A stretch of DNA of 64,000 nt from Occultella aeris (GTDB taxonomy: Bacteria; Actinomycetota; Actinomycetes; Actinomycetales; Beutenbergiaceae). Numbering within the stretch: position 1 is the first letter of the stretch; every line of letters starts with the position of its first letter. Below the pieces are notes generated by a model. That model saw nothing but the letters and a program-made list of their open reading frames with translations, made no database searches and was not told where the DNA came from. This document shows, one piece after another, positions 28,973 to 37,679 of this stretch. The DNA lies in assembly GCF_902703175.1 (NCBI RefSeq), contig NZ_CACRYJ010000071.1, positions 1-64,000 of the forward strand. The letters are read 5' to 3'. A program made the translations under genes and the position numbers.

Positions 28973-31389
28973 TCAGAACGGCGGCGGCCCGTCCCGACGA
29001 TCCGCGCCTGCGGGGGCCGCCGCACGGGTGAGGTGGAACGTGTCCCAGCCTGCGAGTTTGCGATAACGCTGACCGGTGGGCGTGGTCCACTCGAACACGC
29101 CGGGCGTGGGCTGGACGAGGCGGTAGCGGGCGTGCGTCTTCAGCAGATGGTGCCGCTTGCACAGTGGCCCGAGGTTGTGTGCCGCCGTCGGACCGGCAGG
29201 GTAGGGCACCGTGTGGTCGAGTTCGGAGTCGATGGCCGGTTGCGAGCAGCCCGGGGCCACGCAGATCTGGTTGCGCTGGCGCACGTGGTCCGCGAGCCCG
29301 ACCGGGGGAGTGTAGGTCGTGGTGCCGACGTCCAGGATGGTGCCGGACGCGGGGTCGGTGAGCAGACGGCGTAGCGTCGCCTGCGCGGCGTAGGCGCGCG
29401 AGTCCTTGGCCGGGATCGGCCCCAGCGCGGTGACGTACGCCGGGGCGTCGCCGCCGAGGAGGGTGGTGATCGGCATTGTGACGTCCACCCGGGCCCGACG
29501 GCCGGCCGACGAGCTGATCGGGTATCGGTGCAGCACCGTGCCCGACGGCGGGACGGCCTGCGTAGGCTCCGGTTCGGAGGCGGGAGGCGACGTGAGATCT
29601 ACCTCGCTGCGGGAGAGGACGAGGCCGAACGCAGACCGCGGTGTGGCCGCTGCCCCGAGCGCGGATGGCGTTGTCAGCCAGGCGCCGCGGAGGTAGGCGC
29701 CGCCCTCGAACAGTCCGGGGTCAACGCGCTGGTACCTCGGCGTCGGGTGCGGCGTGGGCAGGGGCGTGCCGTGGGCCGCAGCCGCGCCGGTCCGGAGCGC
29801 TCCGCCGGTGGGCGGAGCGGCGCCTGTGGGCGAGGCCGTGCCGGCGGGCGGAGCGGTGCCCGTGCGCGAGGCGGTTCCGGTGGACAGGACTGCGCCGGTT
29901 GGAGCGCCCGCCTGCGGTGGAGGGGGCACGGGCATGCCAGGGAGCGCACCGACGATGGGAGTCACCGGCCCGGGTGGCGCGTTGCGCGCGCGTTGCCGGC
30001 GCTCATCCTCGCGCACGCGGTCGCGGTCGCGGTACCACTCGATCCCGGCGGGGCTCAACGCATTGATCACCACCTCCCGGTCGCTTCCGGTGCGCTCGGC
30101 GATCGCGAGACACCGTGCGATCGCACGAGCCGTGGGCACGACACCGTCCGCCATGAGCGCGGCGGCGTCGAACGGGGCAACCAGGCCGAGAGTGACCGGT
30201 GGCAAGGTGCACGGGACGCCGACAGGCACGGCTGGGGTCACCGGGCCGGCCGCGGTGCCTGGAGCGGGCGGGCCGGACACGGCAGTGCCGGACGGCGCAG
30301 CGAACGGCCGGCCGTTCGTCACGGGAGGCGCGTTCGTCACCGACGCGCCGGCGATCGGAGCATCCGTACCCGCCGGGAGCTGGATCGAGATGGTCCCGGT
30401 GGCCAGGGCGGTGTGCCCGAACAGGCCGAGGAAGTCCGCCCGCAACTGTTCGATGGTGCTCGGGTCCCTGTTGGCACGCGTAGCGCGCGCGGCACCGTCG
30501 AGGGCGGCGTCCACAGCCGCTGCGTCCAGCGTGGGCATGACGGCGTAGAGCCCACTCATCCTGTCGCCGAGCGGTCTCGGGCGATCGACCCGCCGTCGCT
30601 TGGCCGCCTCCTGCGCTCGCTGGGTGAAATGCGCGTGGTCCACCTCCGCGACCGCACGCGCCAGATCTTGGCGGACCTGATGGTGCGGCCGGTGCCGTGC
30701 CTTGGGGAGGACGATGCCCTGCACCTCGATCGCCTGGTCCGAGCACAGGTGCTCGACGGCGGCCACGATCAGTTCGGCCTTCGCGACGTCGATCTCACCG
30801 GCGGCGAGGGCGTCGGCGGTCGGGATGCACTCGTGTCGCAGCGCATCGCCGGTTCGGATCAGGTTGCGGCCGCGTTGTTGGAGCAGCCGAGCCGCATGGC
30901 CACCTCCTCGCCGGCGAAGTTCGTGTGCTTCGTCCCGGCCGTGCGTGCGGCCGCCGGACCCAGTTCAAGCCGCACGTCCTGTCCCACAAGGGAGGCGCGT
31001 TCGCGGACCTTGCCGGCCGCCCACGAGCTGACTCGGTCCCAGGCTGCCATCTCCTCGAGCGTGGTGTACGAGTCTCCGCGCCGACTGTCCGCCGCCAGCA
31101 GCAGCCCCAGCAGCTCGGGCCCAGGGGCGAGTCCGGCAAGGTCGTCGGCGTCGACGGTCCTGGATTCTGCTTCGGCCGGATACGGGACGCCGGGCTCCGT
31201 GGCGGGAACTCCGAAGATCTCCGCGAGGAGCTCCTCCGGCACCTCCTCCAGCCAGTCGATCGGGACGGTCAGCTCGCCGTCCGCATCCAGCCAGGAGGCG
31301 CACTCGGCGGCAGCGTCGGCGCGGTCGGCGGCTGCGAGTGCGGCCGCCTCAGCGTCGGTGAGCCGCTCTTCGTCGGTGCGTGACTCCAT
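28973..31389 (-). pseudogene. DUF222/13E12-type HNH endonuclease, frameshifted
   Basis: Two frames together make one DUF222-HNH protein of about 805 residues. The first frame (31389 to 30859) ends ...MRLGCSNNAAAT then a stop; the second frame continues at once with LIRTGDALRHE and runs to 28973. Restoring one C in a short C run near 30862 joins them with exactly the spacing seen in intact relatives (LGCS, six residues, LI). The C-terminal HNH domain is intact (CVAPGCSQPAIDSELDH, GPLCKRHHLLKTH). The centre holds an 18-bp tandem repeat. An SOS-like box precedes the start, which follows TAGAGT by 6 bases. Either a real inactivation or an assembly error. Confidence 0.8.
29774..29899. repeat. Seven tandem 18-bp degenerate repeats inside the HNH gene
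   Basis: Seven consecutive 18-base units encode six-residue repeats TGAVLS, TGTASR, TGTAPP, AGTASP, TGAAPP, TGGALR, TGAAAA. They form a flexible Ala/Gly/Pro/Thr linker between the DUF222 and HNH parts. Confidence 0.75.
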
Positions 31390-31395
31390 GCTCCA

Positions 31396-31401
31396 ACTCT
31401 A
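31396..31401 (-). promoter_or_regulatory. -10 element of the HNH gene
   Basis: TAGAGT on the minus strand, 6 bases before the ATG at 31389. It overlaps the SOS-like box. Confidence 0.45.
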
Positions 31402-31415
31402 GAACACACGTGCGA
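31400..31415. promoter_or_regulatory. SOS (LexA) box-like site upstream of the HNH gene
   Basis: TAGAACACACGTGCGA matches the actinobacterial SOS box TCGAAC-N4-GTTCGA at 10 of 12 fixed positions and overlaps the promoter. 13E12-family genes in mycobacteria are known to carry LexA sites, which supports the call. Confidence 0.5.
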
Positions 31416-31558
31416 CATCGGGTACTGGGCTGTGGACAAACACTTGGCTCCAGGCGAGGAGGGGCGAGTCAAGGCTGCCCTGGCCAGGGGTGGCCGAGTC
31501 AACGGGTGCCCGGATGGGAGACCCAAAGGCCCAGGCTGCGTCTCAGCACCTGCCGAGG

Positions 31559-31987
31559 TCAGTGCTCGGGCACGAACTCGGCGTGCCCGTCGCGCCGGAG
31601 CTGCTCCCGTAACGTTGCGGCCGCCCGATCGGCGTCCGCATCGGGGACCTCGCGCATGACATTGCGCAGGTCGAAATCATCCGGGGTCCGGCTCGGCCAC
31701 ACGTGCACGTGGGCGTGGGGGACCTCATAGCCTTCGATCAGCACCCCGATCCGCTGAGCGTCGAACGCGCTCCGCTGTGCCACACCGATCATCTGCGCCA
31801 CCGCGAAGACGTGCGCGGCCACGTCCGCCGGGAGGTCGACCCACTGGTCGACCTCCGCCCGCGGGACCACCATGGTGTGTCCGAGCCGGCGTGGTTGGAT
31901 CGTCAGGAACGCGACGCAGATCTCATCGGCCCAGACGAACCGGCCGGGGATGTCGCCGTCGATGATGCGGGTGAACAGGGTCGCCAT
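31559..31987 (-). CDS. HIT family nucleotide hydrolase
   Basis: A 142-residue histidine-triad protein. The triad HAHVHVWP places His91, His93 and His95; the catalytic His is the middle one. Family members hydrolyse AMP-amide or dinucleoside substrates. The start (MATLFTRII) follows TACGGT by 7 bases without a ribosome binding site. Nothing nearby indicates a specific pathway. Confidence 0.88.
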   Translation of the reverse strand: MATLFTRIIDGDIPGRFVWADEICVAFLTIQPRRLGHTMVVPRAEVDQWVDLPADVAAHVFAVAQMIGVAQRSAFDAQRIGVLIEGYEVPHAHVHVWPSRTPDDFDLRNVMREVPDADADRAAATLREQLRRDGHAEFVPEH

Positions 31988-31994
31988 GGCCGCC

Positions 31995-32000
31995 ACCGTA
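31995..32000 (-). promoter_or_regulatory. -10 element of leaderless HIT gene
   Basis: TACGGT on the minus strand, 7 bases before the ATG. Confidence 0.45.
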
Positions 32001-32085
32001 GCGCGCAAGCGGTCGGCTCACGTGACGACCGCGGCGCCCGTGGTGCTCGCCACTCTCCCTCTCCGGGTCGAGAACTGCACGCGAG

Positions 32086-32091
32086 TACCTT
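32086..32091 (+). promoter_or_regulatory. -10 element of leaderless orphan gene
   Basis: TACCTT lies 7 bases before the ATG at 32099; there is no Shine-Dalgarno sequence. Confidence 0.45.
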
Positions 32092-32098
32092 TCCCCTC

Positions 32099-32629
32099 AT
32101 GGACTCGGTCGATGATCCGTTCGCGGCGTGGAGAGCGTTGGAGGCGCAGCGTGAAGCACTTCCGCTCGAGACTCAGGCGATCTTCATCCTTATCTGCGTC
32201 GAGAGCATCTTGTCGATGCGCCCAACACGAGACCCCGCGGGCCAGGAGTACCTCCGCGTCATCTGGGACTTGTTCGACGGGGACCGCTCAAGGCTGCCGA
32301 TGGTCGCCGACACCTTGGAAGAGCGCGTAGACATCGACGACCGCGACGAACTGGCCGCCCTGTTCCACGCGGTCAGGGCACTTCGTGGATCCCACGAGGA
32401 CGCCGCGTGGGGAGCGCACCGTCTGCTCGACGACGCCTACGAACGCATCCCCAGAGCCGTCGACCAAACCTCCTTCCCACCGCTGGCTGATGAGACAGCA
32501 CACGAAGTCGTCCAGGACGAGCTTCGCTGGCAGCGCTCAGTCCTCGAATCACTGAGCGCCGCGGACCTTGCTGCGCGCATCGTGTACCTGCGTGAGCGAG
32601 CACGAACTCGCCGCGGGGTTGGCCACTGA
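32099..32629 (+). CDS. Orphan acidic protein of unknown function
   Basis: A 176-residue acidic, predicted mostly helical protein (FAAWRALEAQREALPLETQA, RVIWDLFDGDRSRLP). It has no signal peptide, membrane segment or recognised motif. Third-position GC looks a little lower than in neighbours (codons such as cttatc, acttgt), hinting at a more recent acquisition. It stands alone between the HIT gene and the convergent siderophore ABC operon. Single-domain orphans of this size include immunity or anti-phage proteins, but nothing here proves that. Confidence 0.6.
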   Translation: MDSVDDPFAAWRALEAQREALPLETQAIFILICVESILSMRPTRDPAGQEYLRVIWDLFDGDRSRLPMVADTLEERVDIDDRDELAALFHAVRALRGSHEDAAWGAHRLLDDAYERIPRAVDQTSFPPLADETAHEVVQDELRWQRSVLESLSAADLAARIVYLRERARTRRGVGH

Positions 32630-32657
32630 GGCACACGCCGCAGGCGCCAGTAGCGCG

Positions 32658-32669
32658 TGATGGCCATCA
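32658..32669. repeat. Perfect 12-bp palindrome between convergent genes
   Basis: TGATGGCCATCA lies in the 66-base gap between the orphan gene and the ABC ATPase gene. It has no loop, so it is a poor terminator; role unknown. Confidence 0.3.
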
Positions 32670-32695
32670 GCTGCGGGGCTGCGGGCCGATAGGGC

Positions 32696-33451
32696 TCAGT
32701 AGTACACCGCCAGCGCCCCGTTCGGCCCGTCGATGACCTGCACGTCGGTGTCGAAGACCCGGGTCAGGACCTCATCGGTCATGATCACATCCGGGGTGCC
32801 GAACTCGACCACCCGCCCGTCCTTGACCGCGCAGATGTGGTCGGAGTACTGCCCGGCGAAGTTGATGTCGTGCAGCACCACGATGATCGTCCGGCCGAGC
32901 TCGGTCGCCGCACGCTTCAGGTGCCGCATCATCTGCACCGAGTGCTTCATGTCGAGGTTGTTCAAGGGCTCGTCGAGCAGTACGTGGTCGGTCTCCTGGC
33001 AGAGCACCATCGCCACATAGGCACGCTGGCGCTGCCCGCCGGAGAGCTGGTCGAGGTACCGGTGCTCGAGGTCCGTCAGCTCGAGGAAGTCGATCGCCTT
33101 GCTGATCGTGTCCTCGCAGTGCTGCGTCAGCCGGCCCTTCGAGTACGGGAACCGCCCGAAGCCGACCAGCTGTCGGACCGTCAGCCGCGTGATGAAGTGG
33201 TTCTCCTGCCGCAGGATCGACACGATCTTGGCGAGGTCCTTCGAGGCGGTGGACGCGACGTCGAAGCCCGCGATCTCGATCGCGCCCTCGTCCATGCCCA
33301 TCAGCCGCCCGATCATCGTCAGCAGGGTCGACTTGCCCGCCCCGTTGGGGCCGACCAGCGCCGTGATGCCACCCGTCGGGATCTGCAGGTCGACCGGCCC
33401 GATCGTCACCTCGTCGCCGTAGCTCTTGCGTACGTTGGTCAGGGTGATCAC
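32696..33451 (-). CDS. Iron-siderophore ABC transporter ATP-binding protein
   Basis: A 251-residue ABC ATPase of the FepC type. Walker A GPNGAGKST is at 34-42, the signature LSGGQ at 136-140, Walker B LLDEP at 158-162, and the switch His in VVLHDINFA. GTG start overlapping the upstream permease stop (GTGA). It energises ferric-siderophore import through the two permeases encoded upstream. Last gene of the four-gene operon. Confidence 0.9.
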   Translation of the reverse strand: MITLTNVRKSYGDEVTIGPVDLQIPTGGITALVGPNGAGKSTLLTMIGRLMGMDEGAIEIAGFDVASTASKDLAKIVSILRQENHFITRLTVRQLVGFGRFPYSKGRLTQHCEDTISKAIDFLELTDLEHRYLDQLSGGQRQRAYVAMVLCQETDHVLLDEPLNNLDMKHSVQMMRHLKRAATELGRTIIVVLHDINFAGQYSDHICAVKDGRVVEFGTPDVIMTDEVLTRVFDTDVQVIDGPNGALAVYY

Positions 33452-34506
33452 AGCCGGCCCTTCCTGAGGATGACGAAGAGGAACACCGACCCGCCGACGA
33501 GCTCGATGATGATCGAGACGACGCCCTGGGCGTAGAAGACGTTCTTCATGATGAAGTACGCGCCGGCCAGCACCACGAAGCCGGTGAGCACCGCCACCGG
33601 GAAGATGTGCCGATGATCGGCGGAGCCGGCGAACTGGTAGGCGAGAGTAGCCACGAGGAAGCCGAGGAACGTCATCGGGCCGACCAACGCCGTCGACGTG
33701 GCCATCAGCAGGGACACGAGGAACAGCACCTTCATGATCTCGGACTTGTGGTTCAGTCCGAGGTTGATCGTCGCCTCGCGGCCGAGGGTGAGGACGTTCA
33801 GCCGATGGGACCGCAGCCACAGCGCGACCGAGGCCACGACGCACAACGGGATCGCCACCGGGAAGTAGTCCGGGTCCGCATTGGAGACGGAGCCGAACAG
33901 GCGCGCGGTGAGCACGTCGAAGTCGCTCGGGGTGAGCAGCCGCTGCATGAACGTCGAGATCGACCCGAGCCCGCCGCCGATGATGATGCCGATCAGCAAC
34001 ATGATCTGCAGGTTCCCGTACCGCCCCGAGAGCAGCCACCCGTACAGCAGCAGGGACAGGCCGACCATGACGGCCACCTGAAGCACGAACTGGGGCAGCC
34101 CGGTCAGCGCGACGAGCCCGGTGACGCCGAGGAAGTAGATCGCGGACGTCTGGATGGCGATGTAGAGCGATTCGAAGCCCATGATCGACGGCGTGATGAT
34201 CCGGTTGTTCGTGGCCGTCTGGAAGCTCACGGTCGCCGTTGCCTGGCAGACGGCGACGATCGCCATCACCAGGATGGACGTCGCGCGCATCTGGGCGATC
34301 CGCCAGAACCCGTCGGACCCGACCGGCAGCGGGTTGTCCCACGCGAGCAGACCGAAGGCGAACCCGACGGCGAGCACGACGAGGACGGACAGCACGATCC
34401 AGTAGCGGCGGCGTGCGCGCGGGTGCGGGAAAGATCCCGACGTGCGCCGGCGCACCGGCGGGGTGCGGCGCTCGGCGGCCGGCCGGGTGATCGTGGCCTC
34501 AGCCAT
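33448..34506 (-). CDS. Iron-siderophore ABC transporter permease (FecCD family)
   Basis: A 352-residue membrane protein with a basic cytoplasmic N terminus and about nine to ten membrane segments, including the conserved GLNHKSEIMKVLFLVSLL and LVGPMTFLGFLVATLAYQF. It is one half of a heterodimeric BtuC-like channel. It overlaps the preceding permease gene by 8 bases and the ATPase gene by 4. Confidence 0.9.
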   Translation of the reverse strand: MAEATITRPAAERRTPPVRRRTSGSFPHPRARRRYWIVLSVLVVLAVGFAFGLLAWDNPLPVGSDGFWRIAQMRATSILVMAIVAVCQATATVSFQTATNNRIITPSIMGFESLYIAIQTSAIYFLGVTGLVALTGLPQFVLQVAVMVGLSLLLYGWLLSGRYGNLQIMLLIGIIIGGGLGSISTFMQRLLTPSDFDVLTARLFGSVSNADPDYFPVAIPLCVVASVALWLRSHRLNVLTLGREATINLGLNHKSEIMKVLFLVSLLMATSTALVGPMTFLGFLVATLAYQFAGSADHRHIFPVAVLTGFVVLAGAYFIMKNVFYAQGVVSIIIELVGGSVFLFVILRKGRL

Positions 34507-35488
34507 GACGTCGCTGCCGCAACAGGAGGGCGATGAACGCGACGGCGCCGACGACGCCGAGGATGAGCGAGACCGGCACCTCGAACGGCGCGATGATCGT
34601 CCGTCCGACCAGGTCGCACACGGTCACGATGGCGATCCCCAACAGACACACCCACGGCAGGTTGCTGCGCAGGTCGTCGCCCCGGAACATCGAGACGATG
34701 TTCGGCACGATCAGGCCGAGGAACGGCAGGTTCCCCACCACCACGGTGACGACGCCGGTCGCGATGGCGATGAGTCCGGTCCCGAGCATGATGACCCGGT
34801 CGTAGTTCAGGCCGACGTTCGTGGCGACCTCCTTGCCGAGCCCGGCCACCGTGAACCTGTCCGCGACGAGGAAGACCGCGACCACCACGACCGCCACGAT
34901 CCAGAGCGCCTCGTACTGGCCGCGCATGACCGAGGTGAAGCTCCCCGCGAACCAGATGCCGAGGCTCTGCAGCATGTCCGTCTGCAGCGCGATGAAGGTG
35001 GACACCGAGCCGACCACGGCGCCGAACATGATCCCGACGATCGGCACGATCAGCGAGGACTTCAGCGAGACCCGGCGCAGGAACAGGAAGAAGACGAACG
35101 TCCCGACGAACGCGGCGAGGACCGCTCCGCCCATCCGGGCGGCGATGCTCGCGCCCGGGAACAGCACCATCACGCCGAGCAGGCCGAGGCCGGCCCACTC
35201 GGTGGTCCCGGTGGTGGTCGGCTCGACGAACCGGTTCTGGGTGAGCAGCTGCATCATGAGCCCGCACATGGACATCGCGGCCCCGGCGAGAACCAGCGCG
35301 AGGGTCCTCGGGATGCGAGTGATGGCGAACATCCTGGCGCCGTCCGGGTCGCCGAAGATGTCGAACTGCCCGGTGAACAACGAGACGACGAGCAGCACGG
35401 CGACGCCGAGCGCGCCGAGGAGCAGCCTCCAGTCGAAGAGGCGGCCCTCGGCGCGACCCGGCGTCGCTTTGGAGAGGGTCGTGGTCAC
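34499..35488 (-). CDS. Iron-siderophore ABC transporter permease (FecCD family)
   Basis: A 329-residue permease with the family motif RIPRTLALVLAGAAMSMCG near the N terminus and GNLPFLGLIVPNIVSM near the C terminus. I chose the GTG at 35488, ten bases after the binding-protein stop; longer readings run back through that gene. It partners the downstream permease. Confidence 0.89.
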   Translation of the reverse strand: MTTTLSKATPGRAEGRLFDWRLLLGALGVAVLLVVSLFTGQFDIFGDPDGARMFAITRIPRTLALVLAGAAMSMCGLMMQLLTQNRFVEPTTTGTTEWAGLGLLGVMVLFPGASIAARMGGAVLAAFVGTFVFFLFLRRVSLKSSLIVPIVGIMFGAVVGSVSTFIALQTDMLQSLGIWFAGSFTSVMRGQYEALWIVAVVVVAVFLVADRFTVAGLGKEVATNVGLNYDRVIMLGTGLIAIATGVVTVVVGNLPFLGLIVPNIVSMFRGDDLRSNLPWVCLLGIAIVTVCDLVGRTIIAPFEVPVSLILGVVGAVAFIALLLRQRRHG

Positions 35489-35498
35489 GTCGCCCGGC

Positions 35499-36539
35499 TC
35501 AGGCTTTGCCCTCGAGCGCGTCGGCGAGGGTGTTGAGGAACTCCGTGTAGGTCTGGATGCCCTCGTTGGTGTAGGTGTCCGCCGGCATGTAGACGATATT
35601 GCCCTCGGTGACGGCGGTGACGTTCGCCAGCGCCTCGGATCCCTCGAGGATCTCCGCGCCGGGCACGTAGGCCGGGTCGTCCGCGCTGATGGCGGCGTCG
35701 CGGTCCATGACGAGGATCCAGTCGGGGTTGGAGTCTGCGATGGCCTCCACGGAGATGTCGTCACCCTGGTGGTCGTCGGTGCCCTCGGGCACCTCGAGGG
35801 CCGGGGTGAAGCCGAAGATGTCGAAGAGCGGCCCGAGTGCGCGGCCGATGCCGGGTGCGATGTAGCCGATCTCGCCGCCGGAGGTGTTGACGGCCATGAC
35901 CGTGCTGTCGGCGGAGTAGGCGGCCTCGACGCGTGCTATCGCGGCGTCGAAGTCCGCGATCAACTGCTCGGCGTCGTCCTGATGGCCGAAGACCTCACCG
36001 AGCACCGTGATCTGCCGACGCAGTTCGGAGTCGAACGGCTCGCCGTCACGCGGGTCGAGCTCGAGGATGACGGCGTCCGGGGCCAGGTCCACGAAGTCGT
36101 CGTGGTACTGGGCGAAACGCTGGCCGTTGACGATCAGGTCGGGTGCGACGGCGACGACGGCCTCGAGGTCCGGCTCGTTGTGGTTGCCGAGGTCGATGAT
36201 CGTCTCGTCCTGGGTGTAGGCGATGGTGTCGGGCATCAGCGACACGGCCGCGGCGGACAACTCGACGCCCCAGTCCGAGAGGGTCTCGAACGTGCGGTTG
36301 TCGGTCGCGACGATCGACTCCAGCGGCAGGTCGATCGTCTGGGTGCCGTTGTTGTCCTCGACCTCGACGGACGTGGCCTCAGCGGTGGTGACGTCCTCGG
36401 CGGTCGTCTCGTCGCCGGCGGTGGCCTCCCCGCCACAGGCCGCGAGGGCGAGCACGCAGGCGGCGGCCAGGGCGGCCACGAGGCCGCGGGTGGCTCGTCG
36501 GCTGCTGGGGGCATGGGCGAGGGTGGGACGGGGTGACAT
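35499..36539 (-). CDS. Siderophore-binding lipoprotein of the ABC importer
   Basis: A 346-residue type-III solute-binding protein. The lipobox LALAAC gives Cys35, followed by an acidic Thr/Glu-rich linker. The domain has the two Rossmann lobes typical of FepB/FhuD-like proteins (VAVAPDLIVNGQRFAQYHD; NPDWILVMDRDAAIS). GAAGGA precedes the ATG. First gene of the operon, with a DtxR/IdeR-like box upstream, so iron-repressed expression is expected. The siderophore is unknown and no biosynthesis genes are nearby. Confidence 0.9.
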   Translation of the reverse strand: MSPRPTLAHAPSSRRATRGLVAALAAACVLALAACGGEATAGDETTAEDVTTAEATSVEVEDNNGTQTIDLPLESIVATDNRTFETLSDWGVELSAAAVSLMPDTIAYTQDETIIDLGNHNEPDLEAVVAVAPDLIVNGQRFAQYHDDFVDLAPDAVILELDPRDGEPFDSELRRQITVLGEVFGHQDDAEQLIADFDAAIARVEAAYSADSTVMAVNTSGGEIGYIAPGIGRALGPLFDIFGFTPALEVPEGTDDHQGDDISVEAIADSNPDWILVMDRDAAISADDPAYVPGAEILEGSEALANVTAVTEGNIVYMPADTYTNEGIQTYTEFLNTLADALEGKA

Positions 36540-36603
36540 GGATCAGTCCTTCGGCGCGTGATGTCGGGAAGGCGACCGAGTCGTGCTCGGCCTGGACACG
36601 TTC

Positions 36604-36609
36604 ACCCTA
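36604..36609 (-). promoter_or_regulatory. -10 element of the siderophore import operon
   Basis: TAGGGT on the minus strand, about 65 bases upstream of the lipoprotein start and just downstream of the iron box. Confidence 0.45.
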
Positions 36610-36613
36610 TGGG

Positions 36614-36632
36614 TGAGCAAAGCCTTACCTAA
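36614..36632. promoter_or_regulatory. DtxR/IdeR-like iron box
   Basis: On the minus strand the 19-mer TTAGGTAAGGCTTTGCTCA matches the first 12 positions of the TWAGGTWAGSCTWACCTWA consensus; the second half is degenerate. It overlaps the expected -35 region of the siderophore operon, a repressing position. Confidence 0.55.
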
Positions 36633-36743
36633 CCAACGTCTCCATGAGATTGATCACAGCCAAGTGTCATAAAACGTTCATGGCCTGGCTGGTCGCCGAA
36701 GGGTCGACGACGACGGCGCTGCCGTTCTCTAGGTCGCCGCGCC

Positions 36744-36749
36744 TATGCT
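36744..36749 (+). promoter_or_regulatory. -10 element of leaderless pabC
   Basis: TATGCT lies 7 bases before the GTG at 36757. It overlaps the ATG at 36745, which therefore cannot be the start of this transcript. Confidence 0.5.
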
Positions 36750-36756
36750 TTCGGCT

Positions 36757-37653
36757 GTGTCGACAGAACCCGTGCTCGTCCTGGTCAGCGCTCCCACCGA
36801 GGGCGAGCCGGTCGCCGGGCCGGGCTTCGCCCTGGCCGACCCGACCGTGCCGCACCTGGACGTCAACGACCTCGGCGCCGTCCGCGGGGACGGGGTGTTC
36901 GAGACGATCGGGGTGATCGACGGACATCCGCAGGCCCTCGATGCCCACCTGCTCCGGTTCGCGCGGTCCGCGGCGCAGCTCGAGCTGCCGGCGCCGCGCC
37001 TGGACGTCTGGCGCGAGGCGGTCCTGGCCGCCGTCGAGGCCGCGCGCTCGGCGGGCACGCTCGCCGCGGAGGCCGGCGCGAAGACCGTGCTCACCCGCGG
37101 CGTGGAGGGGACCGGCGTGGCCACGGGCTGGGTTCGGCTCAGCGCCGCGCCCGACATGAGCACCGCCCGGCGCGACGGGGTCCGGGTCATCACCCTCGAC
37201 CGGGGCTTCCCGGCGGACGTCGCCCAGCGCGCCCCGTGGCTGCTGCAGGGCGCCAAGACGCTCTCCTACGCGATCAATATGGCCGCCCTGCGGCACGCGC
37301 GCAGCCGCGACGCCGACGACGTGATCTTCGTCAGCTCCGACGGCGCCGTCCTCGAAGGGCCGACGGCGAACGTCCTGGTGCGCATCGGCGACGAGGTCAT
37401 CACGCCGCCCACCGACCAGGCGATCCTCGCCGGAACAACCCAGGCGCGGGCGTTCGACTTCTTCGCCGGCCGGGGTCTGCGGACCAGCGAACGCCGTCTC
37501 GGCGTGGCGGAACTGGCGGACGCGGACGGCCTCTGGCTCACCTCGAGCGTCCGGCTGGTGGTCCCCGTCACCACGCTCGACGGTGTCGCGTGCGCCGTGG
37601 ACGCCGACCTCACCGAGGGCCTGTTGCGGCACCTGCGCACGGTCACGGACTGA
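36757..37653 (+). CDS. pabC: Aminodeoxychorismate lyase-like class IV aminotransferase
   Basis: A 298-residue fold-type IV PLP enzyme. The PLP lysine is Lys167 in LQGAKTLSYAINM and the conserved Glu is Glu200 in LEGPTANV. The GDGVFET motif near residue 45 favours 4-amino-4-deoxychorismate lyase (p-aminobenzoate for folate) over branched-chain aminotransferase, but the family overlaps. I chose the GTG at 36757 over the ATG at 36745 because that ATG lies within the -10 hexamer. Confidence 0.75.
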   Translation: MSTEPVLVLVSAPTEGEPVAGPGFALADPTVPHLDVNDLGAVRGDGVFETIGVIDGHPQALDAHLLRFARSAAQLELPAPRLDVWREAVLAAVEAARSAGTLAAEAGAKTVLTRGVEGTGVATGWVRLSAAPDMSTARRDGVRVITLDRGFPADVAQRAPWLLQGAKTLSYAINMAALRHARSRDADDVIFVSSDGAVLEGPTANVLVRIGDEVITPPTDQAILAGTTQARAFDFFAGRGLRTSERRLGVAELADADGLWLTSSVRLVVPVTTLDGVACAVDADLTEGLLRHLRTVTD

Positions 37654-37679
37654 TCCACGCCCGGACTCTGCGGTGCCGG

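Noticed and set aside
29774-29899. CRISPR-like array
   Set aside because: Units are adjacent 18-mers without spacers and stay in frame within a coding region, so this is a protein-linker repeat.
28953-30766. A separate, intact 597-residue HNH gene starting at GTG 30766
   Set aside because: The frame reads open further upstream and continues the DUF222 domain of the N-terminal fragment, so it is the second half of one frameshifted gene.
32658-32669. Rho-independent terminator between convergent genes
   Set aside because: The palindrome has no loop and no T-tract.
36745-36759. ATG at 36745 as the pabC start
   Set aside because: It lies inside the TATGCT hexamer that fits as the -10 element; the GTG at 36757 is 7 bases after it.
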